Shown: positions 1 through 8,889 of the stretch, one piece after another
Layout of the letters: every line of letters begins with the position of its first letter
Position numbering within the stretch: the stretch's first letter is position 1
NCBI RefSeq assembly: GCF_030931715.1
Contig: NZ_CP133261.1
Coordinates: 1,178,001 to 1,242,000, forward strand
Length of the DNA stretch: 64,000 bases
Direction: 5' to 3'
From: Tissierella sp. MB52-C2
GTDB lineage: Bacteria > Bacillota > Clostridia > Tissierellales > Tissierellaceae
The notes under the pieces: generated by a model
Database searches by the model: none
Told to the model about the DNA's origin: nothing
What the model saw: only the letters and a program-made list of their open reading frames with translations
Made by a program: the position numbers and the translations under genes

Positions 1-626
1 ACACGGGTATAGATGTTCTTACTCACGCTATAGAAGCTTATGTTTCCACTAGTGCCAATGATATCTCTGATGCTTTAAGTGAAAAAGCTATACGCTATGT
101 ATTCACTTATTTAGATAGGGCTTATAAAGATGGAAATGATAAAGAAGCACGTGAAAAAATGCATATGGCATCAACAATGGCTGGAATGGCCTTTAACATA
201 GCTTCACTAGGGTTAAACCATGGCATAGCACATGCAGCAGGAGCACGTTGGCATATTCCACACGGAAGAATAAATGGTATTTTATTACCAAATGTTATTC
301 GCTATAATGCGGGGGTTATCAAAGGAAATTATACTAAGAATACTACCCCTGCTGCAAATCGATATGCAGAAATCGCTAGATTCTTAGGATTAAATGCTGG
401 AAACGCACAAATGGGTGTACGAAGTTTAGTAAATGCAATCCTTGCACTTGAAAAGAGACTTTCCATTCCAAAGAGTCTTTCTGAATGGGGAGTTAGTAAG
501 GAACAATTTGAATCAGATAAAAATGTAATAGCAGAAGCTGCTCTCGCAGATCGTTGTACAGCAACAAACCCTATTGCCCCAACTAGAGAAGATGTAATTA
601 GTATTCTAGGGAAATCATTTATATAA
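1..626 (+). CDS. eutG: EutG-type iron-containing alcohol dehydrogenase, C-terminal part
   Basis: The reading frame is already open at base 3 and runs to TAA at 624-626, so the N-terminal cofactor domain lies outside the window. What remains is the helical C-terminal domain of a group III (Fe-dependent) alcohol dehydrogenase, with the histidine-rich metal-site stretch HGIAHAAG...HIPHG. In ethanolamine catabolism this enzyme reduces acetaldehyde to ethanol and recycles NADH in the microcompartment. The assignment to EutG, rather than another Fe-ADH, rests on its position 24 bp upstream of eutS. Seen: domain and motif. Inferred: substrate. Confidence 0.82.
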   Translation, partial: TGIDVLTHAIEAYVSTSANDISDALSEKAIRYVFTYLDRAYKDGNDKEAREKMHMASTMAGMAFNIASLGLNHGIAHAAGARWHIPHGRINGILLPNVIRYNAGVIKGNYTKNTTPAANRYAEIARFLGLNAGNAQMGVRSLVNAILALEKRLSIPKSLSEWGVSKEQFESDKNVIAEAALADRCTATNPIAPTREDVISILGKSFI

Positions 627-650
627 ATTTTGATTAAATGAGGTGATTAT

Positions 651-995
651 TTGGAGGGAAATGAAAGAATTATACAGGAATATGTTCCTGGTAAACAAAT
701 CACTGTTGCACATGTTATTGCAAAGGCTGATTCAGAAATATATCAGAAGATGGGGATAGTACAATCTGGAAATGAAGCAGTGGGCATTTTAACCATAACA
801 CCAAGTGAAGCATCAATTATCGCTGTTGATATAGCAACAAAAGCTGCTGAAATAGAAATTGGTTTTGTTGATAGATTTTCAGGTGCAGTGGTCATAATAG
901 GGGATGTTTCCTCAGTTAAGATTGCTTTAGAAAATATTTTAGAAACTATGGAAAGTCTTTTAAATTTTACAGTTGTACCTTTATCTAGCACTTAA
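651..995 (+). CDS. eutS: EutS bacterial microcompartment shell protein
   Basis: A 114-residue protein, the normal size of EutS, with the conserved N-terminal pattern [12 protein letters not shown] and the later GFVDRFSGA segment typical of the circularly permuted BMC-domain family. These proteins form bent hexamers in the shell facets or edges of the ethanolamine microcompartment. The start is a TTG at 651, supported by the AGGTGAT Shine-Dalgarno at 641-647; no ATG fits. It is the last gene before the antitermination element that precedes eutA, so its transcript probably ends partly at that terminator. Confidence 0.93.
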   Translation: MEGNERIIQEYVPGKQITVAHVIAKADSEIYQKMGIVQSGNEAVGILTITPSEASIIAVDIATKAAEIEIGFVDRFSGAVVIIGDVSSVKIALENILETMESLLNFTVVPLSST

Positions 996-1021
996 ATTAC
1001 ATTTAAAAATTAATATATAAA

Positions 1022-1104
1022 CTATGACAACGGGGTCATAGATAAAAGCAAAGGTGCTTAATAAGGGGACAATTATAGACCTTTTATTAAGCGTTTATTT
1101 TTTG
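1022..1104 (+). promoter_or_regulatory. Two-hairpin ANTAR (EutV-type) antitermination element upstream of eutA
   Basis: Hairpin P1 has a 7-bp stem CTATGAC/GTCATAG (1022-1028/1035-1041) closing the hexaloop AACGGG. After a 4-nt linker, P2 has the stem AAGC/GCTT (1046-1049/1056-1059) closing the hexaloop AAAGGT. Both loops have A at position 1 and G at position 4, the known ANTAR signature. The 3' strand of P2 (GCTT) is also the start of the terminator's 5' arm (GCTTAATAA), so the two folds exclude each other. Known: in Enterococcus, phosphorylated EutV binds such dual hairpins and allows read-through. Inferred: the same control of eutA onward here. Confidence 0.9.
1056..1104 (+). terminator. 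Intrinsic terminator controlled by the ANTAR element
   Basis: Arms GCTTAATAA (1056-1064) and TTATTAAGC (1084-1092) are perfectly complementary, and the stem is followed by a T-rich tract (1093-1104). It lies between eutS and eutA and shares bases with hairpin P2. Confidence 0.85.
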
Positions 1105-1147
1105 AAAAAATTCAAAATATTCAACATGTTTAAAGGGAGTAGATAAG

Positions 1148-2578
1148 ATGTCAGAAACTTTATTAAGCGTTGGTATTGATATTGGAACATCAACAACACA
1201 ATTAATTTTATCAGAACTTTCAATTGAAAATATGGCATCAGTTTTTACAATTCCAAGGGTTTCCATTACGGATAAAAAGGTGATATTTAAAAGTGATATT
1301 ATCTTTACTCCTATATTAGAAAACAATCTAATAGATTCTGATGGGATAAAGGCATTTGTAGAGCAGCAATACAAAAGAGCAGGTATTACAAAATCAGATA
1401 TTCAGACTGGGGCAGTAATTATAACTGGGGAAACAGTTCGAAAGGAAAATGCCCAGACAGTTGCTAAAGCTTTAAGTGGCTTTGCTGGAGATTTTGTTGT
1501 GGCAACAGCTGGCCCTGATTTAGAGAGTATTATTGCCGGAAAAGGAGCGGGCACTTGTTCCTATTCTGAAAAACAACATACAACGGCGGTAAACCTTGAT
1601 ATTGGAGGCGGGACAACAAATCTAGCAGTATTTAACGATGGGGATATTGAGGATACGGCTTGCTTTGATATTGGGGGTCGCCTGATAAAGGCGGATACCA
1701 ATGAAATTATTAGTTATATTTCCCCAAAAGTAAAGGAAATCATCAAAAGAGAAGCTTTAGATATTCATATAAATGAGAAGATAAATCTTAAGGAATTAGA
1801 TAAACTTTTAGATATATTTGTACAGGTACTGGAAAACAGCATTGGATTAGGTAAAAAGAGTCCTTATTTTGACTTGCTGATAACCAACAAACCATTGAAG
1901 ACAAAGCTGCAGATTAAATGTATTTCATTTTCAGGTGGTGTAGCAGATGGTATTACAAAAGAAAGTTTACAAAATCCCTTTGCATATGGTGATATTGGAC
2001 TTTTGTTAGGTAAGAAAATAAGTGGTTCACTCCTTATGACATCCCTTAAGGTAATTCCAACTGTAGAAACCATTCGTGCAACTGTAGTAGGAGCGGGATC
2101 ACACACCACTGATGTTTCTGGAAGTACAATCACCTATAAAGAAGATATACTTCCACTTAAGAATATTCCAATTTTACAGTTATCCAAAGATGATGAAAGT
2201 ACGTATAATTGTGGGAATTTAGGAAATATTATTCAAGAAAAAGTAAAATGGTTCATGGTAGGCGGGGAAGTGCAAATTATTGGATTAGGTGTAGAAGGTG
2301 TACATAGCCCATCTTTCCAATTTATTCAAGGTTTGGCAAAAGAAATAATAAAGGGTTTAGATTTGTTGATTCAGGAGAAATTACCACTGGTTATTATAGT
2401 AAAAGAAGATATGGCAAAGGCACTGGGACATAGCCTTTATGCACATCTTCCTAAAAATTATCCATTTGTATGTATAGACAGTATTCATGTACGAAATGGA
2501 GATTATATCGATATTGGAAAGCCCATTGCAGAAGGTTCTGTTTTACCAGTAGTAGTAAAGACATTAGTATTTAGTTAA
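1148..2578 (+). CDS. eutA: EutA, ethanolamine ammonia-lyase reactivating factor
   Basis: A 476-residue protein of the actin-like ATPase fold that exchanges damaged cobalamin for adenosylcobalamin on EutBC. Nucleotide-binding signatures are visible: GIDIGTSTTQL near residues 10-20 and LDIGGGTTNLAVF near 150-162. The ATG at 1148 follows an AAAGGGAG ribosome site. The gene directly precedes eutB with a 20-bp gap, the usual lyase/reactivase pairing. It is the first gene downstream of the ANTAR-controlled terminator, so its expression and that of the lyase should be ethanolamine-dependent. Confidence 0.95.
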   Translation: MSETLLSVGIDIGTSTTQLILSELSIENMASVFTIPRVSITDKKVIFKSDIIFTPILENNLIDSDGIKAFVEQQYKRAGITKSDIQTGAVIITGETVRKENAQTVAKALSGFAGDFVVATAGPDLESIIAGKGAGTCSYSEKQHTTAVNLDIGGGTTNLAVFNDGDIEDTACFDIGGRLIKADTNEIISYISPKVKEIIKREALDIHINEKINLKELDKLLDIFVQVLENSIGLGKKSPYFDLLITNKPLKTKLQIKCISFSGGVADGITKESLQNPFAYGDIGLLLGKKISGSLLMTSLKVIPTVETIRATVVGAGSHTTDVSGSTITYKEDILPLKNIPILQLSKDDESTYNCGNLGNIIQEKVKWFMVGGEVQIIGLGVEGVHSPSFQFIQGLAKEIIKGLDLLIQEKLPLVIIVKEDMAKALGHSLYAHLPKNYPFVCIDSIHVRNGDYIDIGKPIAEGSVLPVVVKTLVFS

Positions 2579-2598
2579 AGATAAAAGGAGGATGTACA

Positions 2599-3966
2599 AT
2601 GATTTTAAAGACAAAGCTTTTTGGAAAAACCTATCAATTTTCATCTGTAATGGAAGTTATGGGGAAGGCTAATGAAGAAAAATCCGGAGATAATTTAGCT
2701 GGAGTTGCGGCAGATAGCGCTGAAGAAAGAGTTGCAGCTAAAACTGTTCTATCGCAATTAAAGCTTTCAGATTTATTTAACAACCCTGCAGTGCCATATG
2801 AAAAGGATGAGGTAACACGGATTATTATTGATAATGTTAATCTTAAAACCTATGAAAAAATTAAAAATTGGACAGTAGCTGAATTAAGAGAATGGATTTT
2901 AAATAGCAATACGACAAACTATGATATTCATCGTATATCAAATGGTTTGACTTCTGAAATGGTAGCAGCAGTTGCCAAAATTATGTCCAACTTAGACTTA
3001 ATAGTGGGAGCTCAAAAGATCACAATAACTAAGACTGCTAATACTACAATTGGTATTCCAGGAACTTTTTCAACTCGTCTACAACCAAATCATCCCACTG
3101 ATAATGTGGATGGTATCATGGCATCGGTTATGGAAGGCCTATCCATGGGAGCAGGAGATGCAGTAATAGGCCTAAATCCTGTAGACGATACAACAGAAAG
3201 TGTAAAGCGTATTCTTCATAAATTTAATGATTTTATTAATGAGTGGGAAATACCAACACAACACGTTGTTTTAGCTCACGTAGCTACTCAGATGGAAGCA
3301 ATGGAGCAAGGGGCCCCAACAGGGTTGGTATTCCAATCTATTGCAGGATCTCAAAAAGGAAATGCAGCTTTTGGTATTTCTGCAAAGATGCTTTCAGAAG
3401 CAAAGGACATGGCTTTGAAGTTGGGTACAGCAGTAGGGCCAAATGTTATGTATTTTGAGACAGGTCAAGGTGCAGAACTTTCTGCTGATGCTCATAATGG
3501 TGTAGATCAACTGACTATGGAAGCTAGATGTTATGGGTTTGCAAAATATTTTGATCCATTCCTTGTTAATACAGTTGTTGGATTTATTGGACCAGAATAT
3601 CTGTATGACTCTAAGCAGGTTATCCGTGCAGGTCTAGAGGATCATTTTATGGGGAAATTAACTGGTATTTCCATGGGTTGTGATGTTTGTTACACCAACC
3701 ATATGAAGGCAGATCAAAATGATGCTGAAAACTTAACAGTTTTACTTGCAACAGCTGGTGTAAACTTTATTATGGCTATTCCAAATGGTGATGATGTTAT
3801 GTTGAATTATCAAACCACAGGCTACCATGAGGGTGCATCAATTAGACAATTATTAAATAAACGAACAATAAAAGAATTTGACCAATGGTTAGAGAAAATG
3901 GGATTCAGTGAAAATGGACGTTTAACTTCTAAAGCTGGTGATGCATCTGTATTCTTGAAGCATTAA
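2599..3966 (+). CDS. eutB: Ethanolamine ammonia-lyase large subunit
   Basis: 455 residues, the family's standard length, co-linear with EutB throughout. The protein is the TIM-barrel catalytic subunit that, with EutC and adenosylcobalamin, converts ethanolamine to acetaldehyde and ammonia. Recognisable blocks include GIPGTFSTRLQPNHPTD, GDAVIGLNPVDD and the C-terminal GCDVCYTNHMKADQND region that contributes to the substrate site. The start ATG is preceded by AAAAGGAGG. Nothing looks truncated. Confidence 0.97.
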   Translation: MILKTKLFGKTYQFSSVMEVMGKANEEKSGDNLAGVAADSAEERVAAKTVLSQLKLSDLFNNPAVPYEKDEVTRIIIDNVNLKTYEKIKNWTVAELREWILNSNTTNYDIHRISNGLTSEMVAAVAKIMSNLDLIVGAQKITITKTANTTIGIPGTFSTRLQPNHPTDNVDGIMASVMEGLSMGAGDAVIGLNPVDDTTESVKRILHKFNDFINEWEIPTQHVVLAHVATQMEAMEQGAPTGLVFQSIAGSQKGNAAFGISAKMLSEAKDMALKLGTAVGPNVMYFETGQGAELSADAHNGVDQLTMEARCYGFAKYFDPFLVNTVVGFIGPEYLYDSKQVIRAGLEDHFMGKLTGISMGCDVCYTNHMKADQNDAENLTVLLATAGVNFIMAIPNGDDVMLNYQTTGYHEGASIRQLLNKRTIKEFDQWLEKMGFSENGRLTSKAGDASVFLKH

Positions 3967-3990
3967 ATATTTCTAAGAGGAGGATAACTA

Positions 3991-4896
3991 ATGGATGAAT
4001 TAAACTTAAAAGAAATGATTAAATCAATTTTAAATGAAATGGTAGATGAAGTATCACCAGTTATAAATAGTTCAACTACAAAAGCGAGTGTAGACACAAT
4101 GCAATCTATTAAGCCTCAGGAAGTTGAAGAGGGATTTATACCAGACATTACAGGAGTAGATATTCGGAAGCAATTTTTAGTACCAGATCCAGTAGATAAA
4201 GAAGGGTATTTAAAAATGAAATCCTATACACCAGCTCGTTTGGGATTATGGAGGGCAGGTACAAGATATATGACGGAACCTAGTCTTCGATTCCGTGCTG
4301 ACCATGCTGCTGCCCAGGATGCTGTATTTTCCTATGTTAGTGAAGATTTAATTAAAGAGCTTGGATTTGTAGAGGTTGCTACTAAATGCAAGGATAAAGA
4401 TGAATATATTACACGTCCAGATTTAGGCCGTAGGTTTTCAAGTGAAGCAATAAATACAATAAAAGGGGCTGTGCAACCAAATCAGAAAGTGCAAGTTATC
4501 GTTGGTGATGGCCTAAGTTCAGCAGCAATAGAGGCAAATATTAGAGATATTTTACCTTCTTTGCGACAAGGACTTAAGATGTTTGGACTTGACTTTGGAG
4601 AGGTTGTTTTTATAAAACATTGTCGTGTACCAGCCATGGATCAAATTGGTGAAGCAACAGGAGCTGATGTTATCTGTCTTTTAATCGGAGAAAGACCAGG
4701 CCTTGTTACATCAGAATCTATGAGCGCATACATAGCTTATAAACCAACCATTGGTATGCCAGAAGCTAGAAGAACGGTAGTTTCCAATATTCACAGACAA
4801 GGAACCCCAGCAGTAGAAGCAGGAGCATATATTGCTGAAATTATCAAAAAAATGCTAGATAACAAAGCGTCTGGATTAGATTTGAAAGAAAAATAA
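3991..4896 (+). CDS. eutC: Ethanolamine ammonia-lyase small subunit
   Basis: 301 residues, standard for EutC. The C-terminal two thirds (from about residue 75, [32 protein letters not shown]) is the conserved domain that closes over the EutB active site and holds cobalamin. The first ~70 residues are variable; in other species this N-terminal extension helps target the lyase to the microcompartment. Here residues 1-18 ([17 protein letters not shown]) look like a short amphipathic encapsulation helix (inference). Strong AGAGGAGG ribosome site. Confidence 0.96.
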   Translation: MDELNLKEMIKSILNEMVDEVSPVINSSTTKASVDTMQSIKPQEVEEGFIPDITGVDIRKQFLVPDPVDKEGYLKMKSYTPARLGLWRAGTRYMTEPSLRFRADHAAAQDAVFSYVSEDLIKELGFVEVATKCKDKDEYITRPDLGRRFSSEAINTIKGAVQPNQKVQVIVGDGLSSAAIEANIRDILPSLRQGLKMFGLDFGEVVFIKHCRVPAMDQIGEATGADVICLLIGERPGLVTSESMSAYIAYKPTIGMPEARRTVVSNIHRQGTPAVEAGAYIAEIIKKMLDNKASGLDLKEK

Positions 4897-4928
4897 AAGG
4901 ATGCTGGATTTAAAGAGGAGGTTTCCTA

Positions 4929-5582
4929 ATGAAAAATGAACGATTAGGTGCAAATGTTCTAAGCGTAAAAATCATTCCAAATGTTGATGATGGATTGGCA
5001 AAGGAATTAAAATTAGCACCAAACCAAAAAAGTTTAGGGATTATCACATCTGATTCTGATGATGTAACATATGTAGCATTAGATGAAGCAACGAAGGCAT
5101 CAGATGTAGCAGTTGTATATGCAAGAAGTATGTATGCTGGAGCTGCTAATGCTTCTACAAAATTAGCAGGAGAAGTTATTGGAATTTTAGCAGGTCCAAG
5201 TCCATCAGAGATACGAAGTGGTCTAGATCGTGCTATTGAGGTAATAGAAAATGAAGCTAGCTTTTATAGTGCAAATGATGATAATTCAATAATTTATTTT
5301 GCCCATCCTGTATCGAGAACAGGTTCTTATCTTTCAAAAGGAGCAAATGTTAAAGAAGGAGAAGCCATTGCGTATTTAATAGCACCACCACTTGAAGCAA
5401 TTGTAGCTATTGATGCGGCTTTGAAAGCTGCTGATGTAAAAATGAGTGTATTTTATGGACCACCATCTGAAACAAACTTTGCAGGAGCATTACTAACAGG
5501 GTCACAATCTGCTTGTAAGGCAGCATGTGAAGCATTTGCTAAAGCTGTGGAAGCCGTTGCTGATAGCCCAACCAGTTATTAG
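4929..5582 (+). CDS. eutL: EutL, tandem-domain microcompartment shell protein
   Basis: 217 residues comprising two BMC domains, the size and composition of EutL. These proteins form pseudohexameric trimers with a gated central pore in the shell facets. Conserved segments such as LAPNQKSLGIITSDSDDVTY and YGPPSETNFAGALLTGSQ are present. An AAGAGGAGG ribosome site precedes the ATG. The stop codon directly abuts the ribosome site of the following shell gene, indicating tight co-expression. Confidence 0.95.
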   Translation: MKNERLGANVLSVKIIPNVDDGLAKELKLAPNQKSLGIITSDSDDVTYVALDEATKASDVAVVYARSMYAGAANASTKLAGEVIGILAGPSPSEIRSGLDRAIEVIENEASFYSANDDNSIIYFAHPVSRTGSYLSKGANVKEGEAIAYLIAPPLEAIVAIDAALKAADVKMSVFYGPPSETNFAGALLTGSQSACKAACEAFAKAVEAVADSPTSY

Positions 5583-5594
5583 GTGGTGATTAAT

Positions 5595-6200
5595 ATGGCT
5601 AAAGCATTAGGTTTAATTGAAGTACGTGGAAAGTTAGGAGCAATCTTAGCAGCAGATGCAGCTGTAAAGGCGGCAAATGTAATTCTACTTGGAGGAGAAG
5701 TAATCCGTGGAGGATTGACAACGATTCATATTATTGGAGATGTTGAGGCAGTGAAGGCAGCAGTTGAGGCAGGTGAAGTTGCAGTGGCAAATAAGAATTG
5801 TCTAATCAGTAGCCATGTTATTCCGCGTTTGGATGACCAAGTTGAGCAGATGTTGATAAAATCATTTGGTAAAAAGGAAGATAATCCTTCAGATTCAAGA
5901 GAATCAAATCAGCCCATTATAGAAGAAGTAGGGAAAGATGAAATAATTGAAGAAAAAAAGGATACTTTACTCGTGCCTTTAAATAAATCAAAAGAAATTT
6001 TGCAAGAAAATTTGGAACATGGAAGAGATACAATTATAGATTCATCTTTTAATAAAAGAGAATTAGAAAAAATGAGAGTGGCAGATTTACGTTCACTTGC
6101 ATATAAATTAAATCTTTCTACCATAAAAGAATCAGAAATTAAATCTGCTAATAAAGCAGTACTTATTGAAGCATTGCTAGATAAAGGAGTTGAGCATTAA
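5595..6200 (+). CDS. eutK: EutK-like BMC shell protein with C-terminal SAP/Rho-N-like domain
   Basis: 201 residues from the ATG at 5595, chosen over GTG at 5583 because AGGTGG at 5581-5586 is correctly spaced for it. Residues ~3-90 are one canonical BMC domain (ALGLIEVRGKLGAILAADAAVKAA). A charged, low-complexity linker of about 70 residues follows. The last ~40 residues (LEKMRVADLRSLAYKLNLS...KAVLIEALL) have the helix-extended-loop-helix pattern of SAP/Rho-N nucleic-acid-binding domains. Enterobacterial EutK also carries a C-terminal nucleic-acid-binding-like domain, of HTH type, so the analogy is clear although the fold looks different. Its stop overlaps the eutE start by one base. Confidence 0.8.
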   Translation: MAKALGLIEVRGKLGAILAADAAVKAANVILLGGEVIRGGLTTIHIIGDVEAVKAAVEAGEVAVANKNCLISSHVIPRLDDQVEQMLIKSFGKKEDNPSDSRESNQPIIEEVGKDEIIEEKKDTLLVPLNKSKEILQENLEHGRDTIIDSSFNKRELEKMRVADLRSLAYKLNLSTIKESEIKSANKAVLIEALLDKGVEH

Positions 6201-7678
6201 TGGGATTGCTAGATAAAGACCTTGTTTCAGTTCAAGAAACTAGGGATCTACTGAAGAAAGCAAAAAAAGCACAAAAAGAAATAGCTAAGTTATCTCAAGA
6301 GCAAATTGACACCATTTGCAAGGCTATAGCAAAGGCAGCCTTTGACAATCGTGTGAAGTTAGCTAAAATGGCACAAGAAGAAACAGGATTTGGAAGATGG
6401 CAGGATAAAGTCCTTAAAAATGCCTTTGCATCAAGAGATTTATTAAATGCAATTAAAAATATGAAAACAGTTGGTGTAGTCACAAATAATATAGAAGCTA
6501 AATATATGGAAGTAGCTGTTCCAGTAGGAGTGGTTGCAGGTCTTATTCCTTCAACAAACCCCACATCAACAGTCATCTATAAATCACTAATAAGCATCAA
6601 GGCAGGAAATGCTATTGTATTTTCACCTCATCCAAGTGCAGTAAATTGTATCAAGGAAACAGTTCGCATTATAAATGAAGCAGGAAAAAATGTTGGATTG
6701 CCAGATGGTGCTATTAGTGTAATTACAACAGTTACAATAGAGGCAACAAATGAGTTAATGAAAAGTGAAAATACAGACTTAATTCTTGCTACTGGTGGGT
6801 CTGCAATGGTTCGTGCAGCATATTCTTCTGGAACACCAGCAATTGGAGTTGGACCGGGTAATGGACCTGCATTTATAGAACGTAGTGCAGATATCCAAAA
6901 AGCAGTTGAGCTTATTATTGAATCTAAGACATTTGATAACGGTACGGTTTGTGCATCTGAACAGTCTATTATTGTTGAAGAAATCAGTAAAGAAAAAGTG
7001 ATTGCAGAATTTAAGAAACAAGGAGGCTATTTCTTATCAAAAGAAGATGCCTTAAAACTTGAAAAATATATTCTACGACCAAACGGTACAATGAATCCTA
7101 AGATTGTTGGAAGGACTGCACAAGTTGTTGCTGAATTAGCTGGTATTTCTGTACCAGAAGATGCAAAAGTTCTTATTGCTGAAGAAACACGTGTTGGTAA
7201 TCTTGCACCTTTTTCAAGGGAAAAATTATCACCAATTTTAGCTTTTTATACAGTAAATACTTGGGAAGAAGCTCGGGATTTAAGCATGGAGATTTTATAC
7301 TTTGAAGGCGCAGGACACACCATGGTTATTCATACAACAAACAAAAGAATTACAGAAGAGTTTGCCTTAAAAGTACCAGTTTCACGGCTACTAATAAACT
7401 GTTCGGCTACATTAGGTGGAATAGGAGCAACTACAAACCTTATGCCTGCCTTGACATTAGGTTGTGGAGCTATAGGAGGAAGTTCTACTTCTGACAATGT
7501 TGGTCCACAGAATTTATTTAATCTTCGCCGAGTTGTTTATGGCGTTAGGACATTAGATGAAATACGTGGAGAAGATATATTTGAAGAAGTTAGTGCTATA
7601 GCTGTTGAAGACTTGGGACTTAGCAAGGATCAATTGGTAGATTTACTAGTTGAACGTGTTCTACAAAAGCTAAAGTAA
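6200..7678 (+). CDS. eutE: EutE, CoA-acylating acetaldehyde dehydrogenase
   Basis: 492 residues of the aldehyde dehydrogenase superfamily, acylating branch. It oxidises acetaldehyde with NAD+ and CoA to acetyl-CoA inside the microcompartment. The catalytic cysteine is in FDNGTVCASEQS near residue 251, and the glycine-rich cofactor region GTPAIGVGPGNGPAF lies just upstream. Residues 1-20 (LLDKDLVSVQETRDLLKKAK) form an amphipathic segment resembling known encapsulation peptides. The ATG overlaps the upstream TAA (TAATG), implying translational coupling to the shell gene. Confidence 0.96.
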   Translation: MGLLDKDLVSVQETRDLLKKAKKAQKEIAKLSQEQIDTICKAIAKAAFDNRVKLAKMAQEETGFGRWQDKVLKNAFASRDLLNAIKNMKTVGVVTNNIEAKYMEVAVPVGVVAGLIPSTNPTSTVIYKSLISIKAGNAIVFSPHPSAVNCIKETVRIINEAGKNVGLPDGAISVITTVTIEATNELMKSENTDLILATGGSAMVRAAYSSGTPAIGVGPGNGPAFIERSADIQKAVELIIESKTFDNGTVCASEQSIIVEEISKEKVIAEFKKQGGYFLSKEDALKLEKYILRPNGTMNPKIVGRTAQVVAELAGISVPEDAKVLIAEETRVGNLAPFSREKLSPILAFYTVNTWEEARDLSMEILYFEGAGHTMVIHTTNKRITEEFALKVPVSRLLINCSATLGGIGATTNLMPALTLGCGAIGGSSTSDNVGPQNLFNLRRVVYGVRTLDEIRGEDIFEEVSAIAVEDLGLSKDQLVDLLVERVLQKLK

Positions 7679-7743
7679 GCAAAGAAAAGCACAATAACAT
7701 TGATAATAAAATGAAAATATAAAAAATCTAGGAGGATATTATA

Positions 7744-8034
7744 ATGGCTAATACAAACGCATTAGGTATGATTGAAACAAAAGGATTGGTGGCAGCAGTA
7801 GAAGCAGCAGATGCAATGGTTAAAGCAGCAAATGTAACATTAATTGGAAAAGAACAAGTAGGTGGCGGATTAGTAACAGTTATGGTTCGTGGAGATGTGG
7901 GAGCTGTCAAAGCTGCAACAGATGCTGGAGCAGCAGCGGCAGAAGCAGTTGGTGAATTAATATCTGTTCATGTAATACCACGTCCACATATGGAAGTAGA
8001 TGTGATTTTACCAAAATACGATACCCAATCATAA
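7744..8034 (+). CDS. eutM: EutM, major hexameric shell protein
   Basis: 96 residues, a single BMC domain ([32 protein letters not shown], shortened here to its start) ending with the usual HVIPRPH segment. EutM/PduA-type hexamers tile the facets and form the main substrate pores. Strong ribosome site CTAGGAGGATATT. A 65-bp gap separates it from eutE, and an internal terminator follows it, so eutM can be made in excess over the downstream genes (inference). Confidence 0.96.
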   Translation: MANTNALGMIETKGLVAAVEAADAMVKAANVTLIGKEQVGGGLVTVMVRGDVGAVKAATDAGAAAAEAVGELISVHVIPRPHMEVDVILPKYDTQS

Positions 8035-8086
8035 CCAGGCTTCGAACACTCATAATGAAAGCTTAAAGTTGGAAGATGCAAAGTGG

Positions 8087-8126
8087 GGCTGAGGCATAAT
8101 AAAAGCTTATGCCCAGCCTTTTCTTT
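8087..8126 (+). terminator. Intra-operon terminator or attenuator between eutM and eutT
   Basis: GGCTGAGGCATAA (8087-8099) pairs with TTATGCCCAGCC (8107-8118) with one bulged A and a 7-nt loop, followed by TTTTCTTTA. I could not build a convincing pair of ANTAR hexaloop hairpins ahead of it, unlike the element before eutA, so it may simply attenuate the distal genes. Confidence 0.65.
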
Positions 8127-8147
8127 ATCGAGGGGAAGTGAATACTA

Positions 8148-8879
8148 ATGGCCATTTTAACGGAAAGTAAAATAAAAAAACTACTCCGTACGACAAACTT
8201 AAAAGAAACAAAATTCTTAGTTTTAGAACCTGGGACTGTAATTACACCTTCTGCAAAAGAATATCTAAAGGACATTACTATTGAATATATGGAAATACCA
8301 GAAGCATCTGAGATTAAGAATCAAGAAGCAACCTTCCCAATGACCCAGTTGGAAGTAAGCGAAGCAGAAAATATAAAAGATATCCAAGAGACTTTAATTT
8401 GTAATAATGGAAAAGGGCAGAAAATGTGGAAAGGTCACTTAACCTATCAAGTTAAAATTGATATTATAATAAGCCATATTTTGACTTTACAAAAGAAAAG
8501 TCACCATATAGGAAAGACAGAGTTAGTAGGGGCTTTAAATACTATCTTAACTATAGTCAAGACAATGGCAATGGAGATTTTAGCTTCAGACCAGTTAGAT
8601 CTGGTACAGGAAATTGAAAAGTGGCTGGAAGACAAAAAGTCATACGTTGCCAGTCTATATCCGGAAGGCTCCTTTATTCCAACCTATAAAGATGAAGAAT
8701 GTGTCATAGCTTTATTTGAGTTACATGCATATTTACAAGAACTAGAACATTTTATTGCTAAAGAAATGAAAGAGATCCTAAAATCTGAGGATTATATAAA
8801 TTGCATTTCAATAGTGACTATTTTAAAGGATTATTGTTGGGTCTTGATGGTGCAATCAAAAGAAAATTCAGTAGAATAG
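8148..8879 (+). CDS. eutT: EutT-type ATP:cob(I)alamin adenosyltransferase
   Basis: 243 residues. The N-terminal part (ILTESKIKKLLRTTNLKETKFLVLEPGTVITPSAKEYL) is the signature start of EutT proteins, and the rest is the all-helical adenosyltransferase domain. It makes adenosylcobalamin, the EutBC cofactor, from ATP and reduced cobalamin. The position inside the eut operon supports the call over PduO or BtuR types. The start is ATG 8148 behind GAGGGGAAGTG. A 10-bp gap to eutD suggests joint translation. Confidence 0.85.
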   Translation: MAILTESKIKKLLRTTNLKETKFLVLEPGTVITPSAKEYLKDITIEYMEIPEASEIKNQEATFPMTQLEVSEAENIKDIQETLICNNGKGQKMWKGHLTYQVKIDIIISHILTLQKKSHHIGKTELVGALNTILTIVKTMAMEILASDQLDLVQEIEKWLEDKKSYVASLYPEGSFIPTYKDEECVIALFELHAYLQELEHFIAKEMKEILKSEDYINCISIVTILKDYCWVLMVQSKENSVE

Positions 8880-8889
8880 AGGTGAGAAT

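Noticed and set aside
8035-8086. Second EutV antiterminator ahead of eutT
   Set aside because: Candidate hexaloops (AAAGTG, AATGAA) lack stems of even four base pairs.
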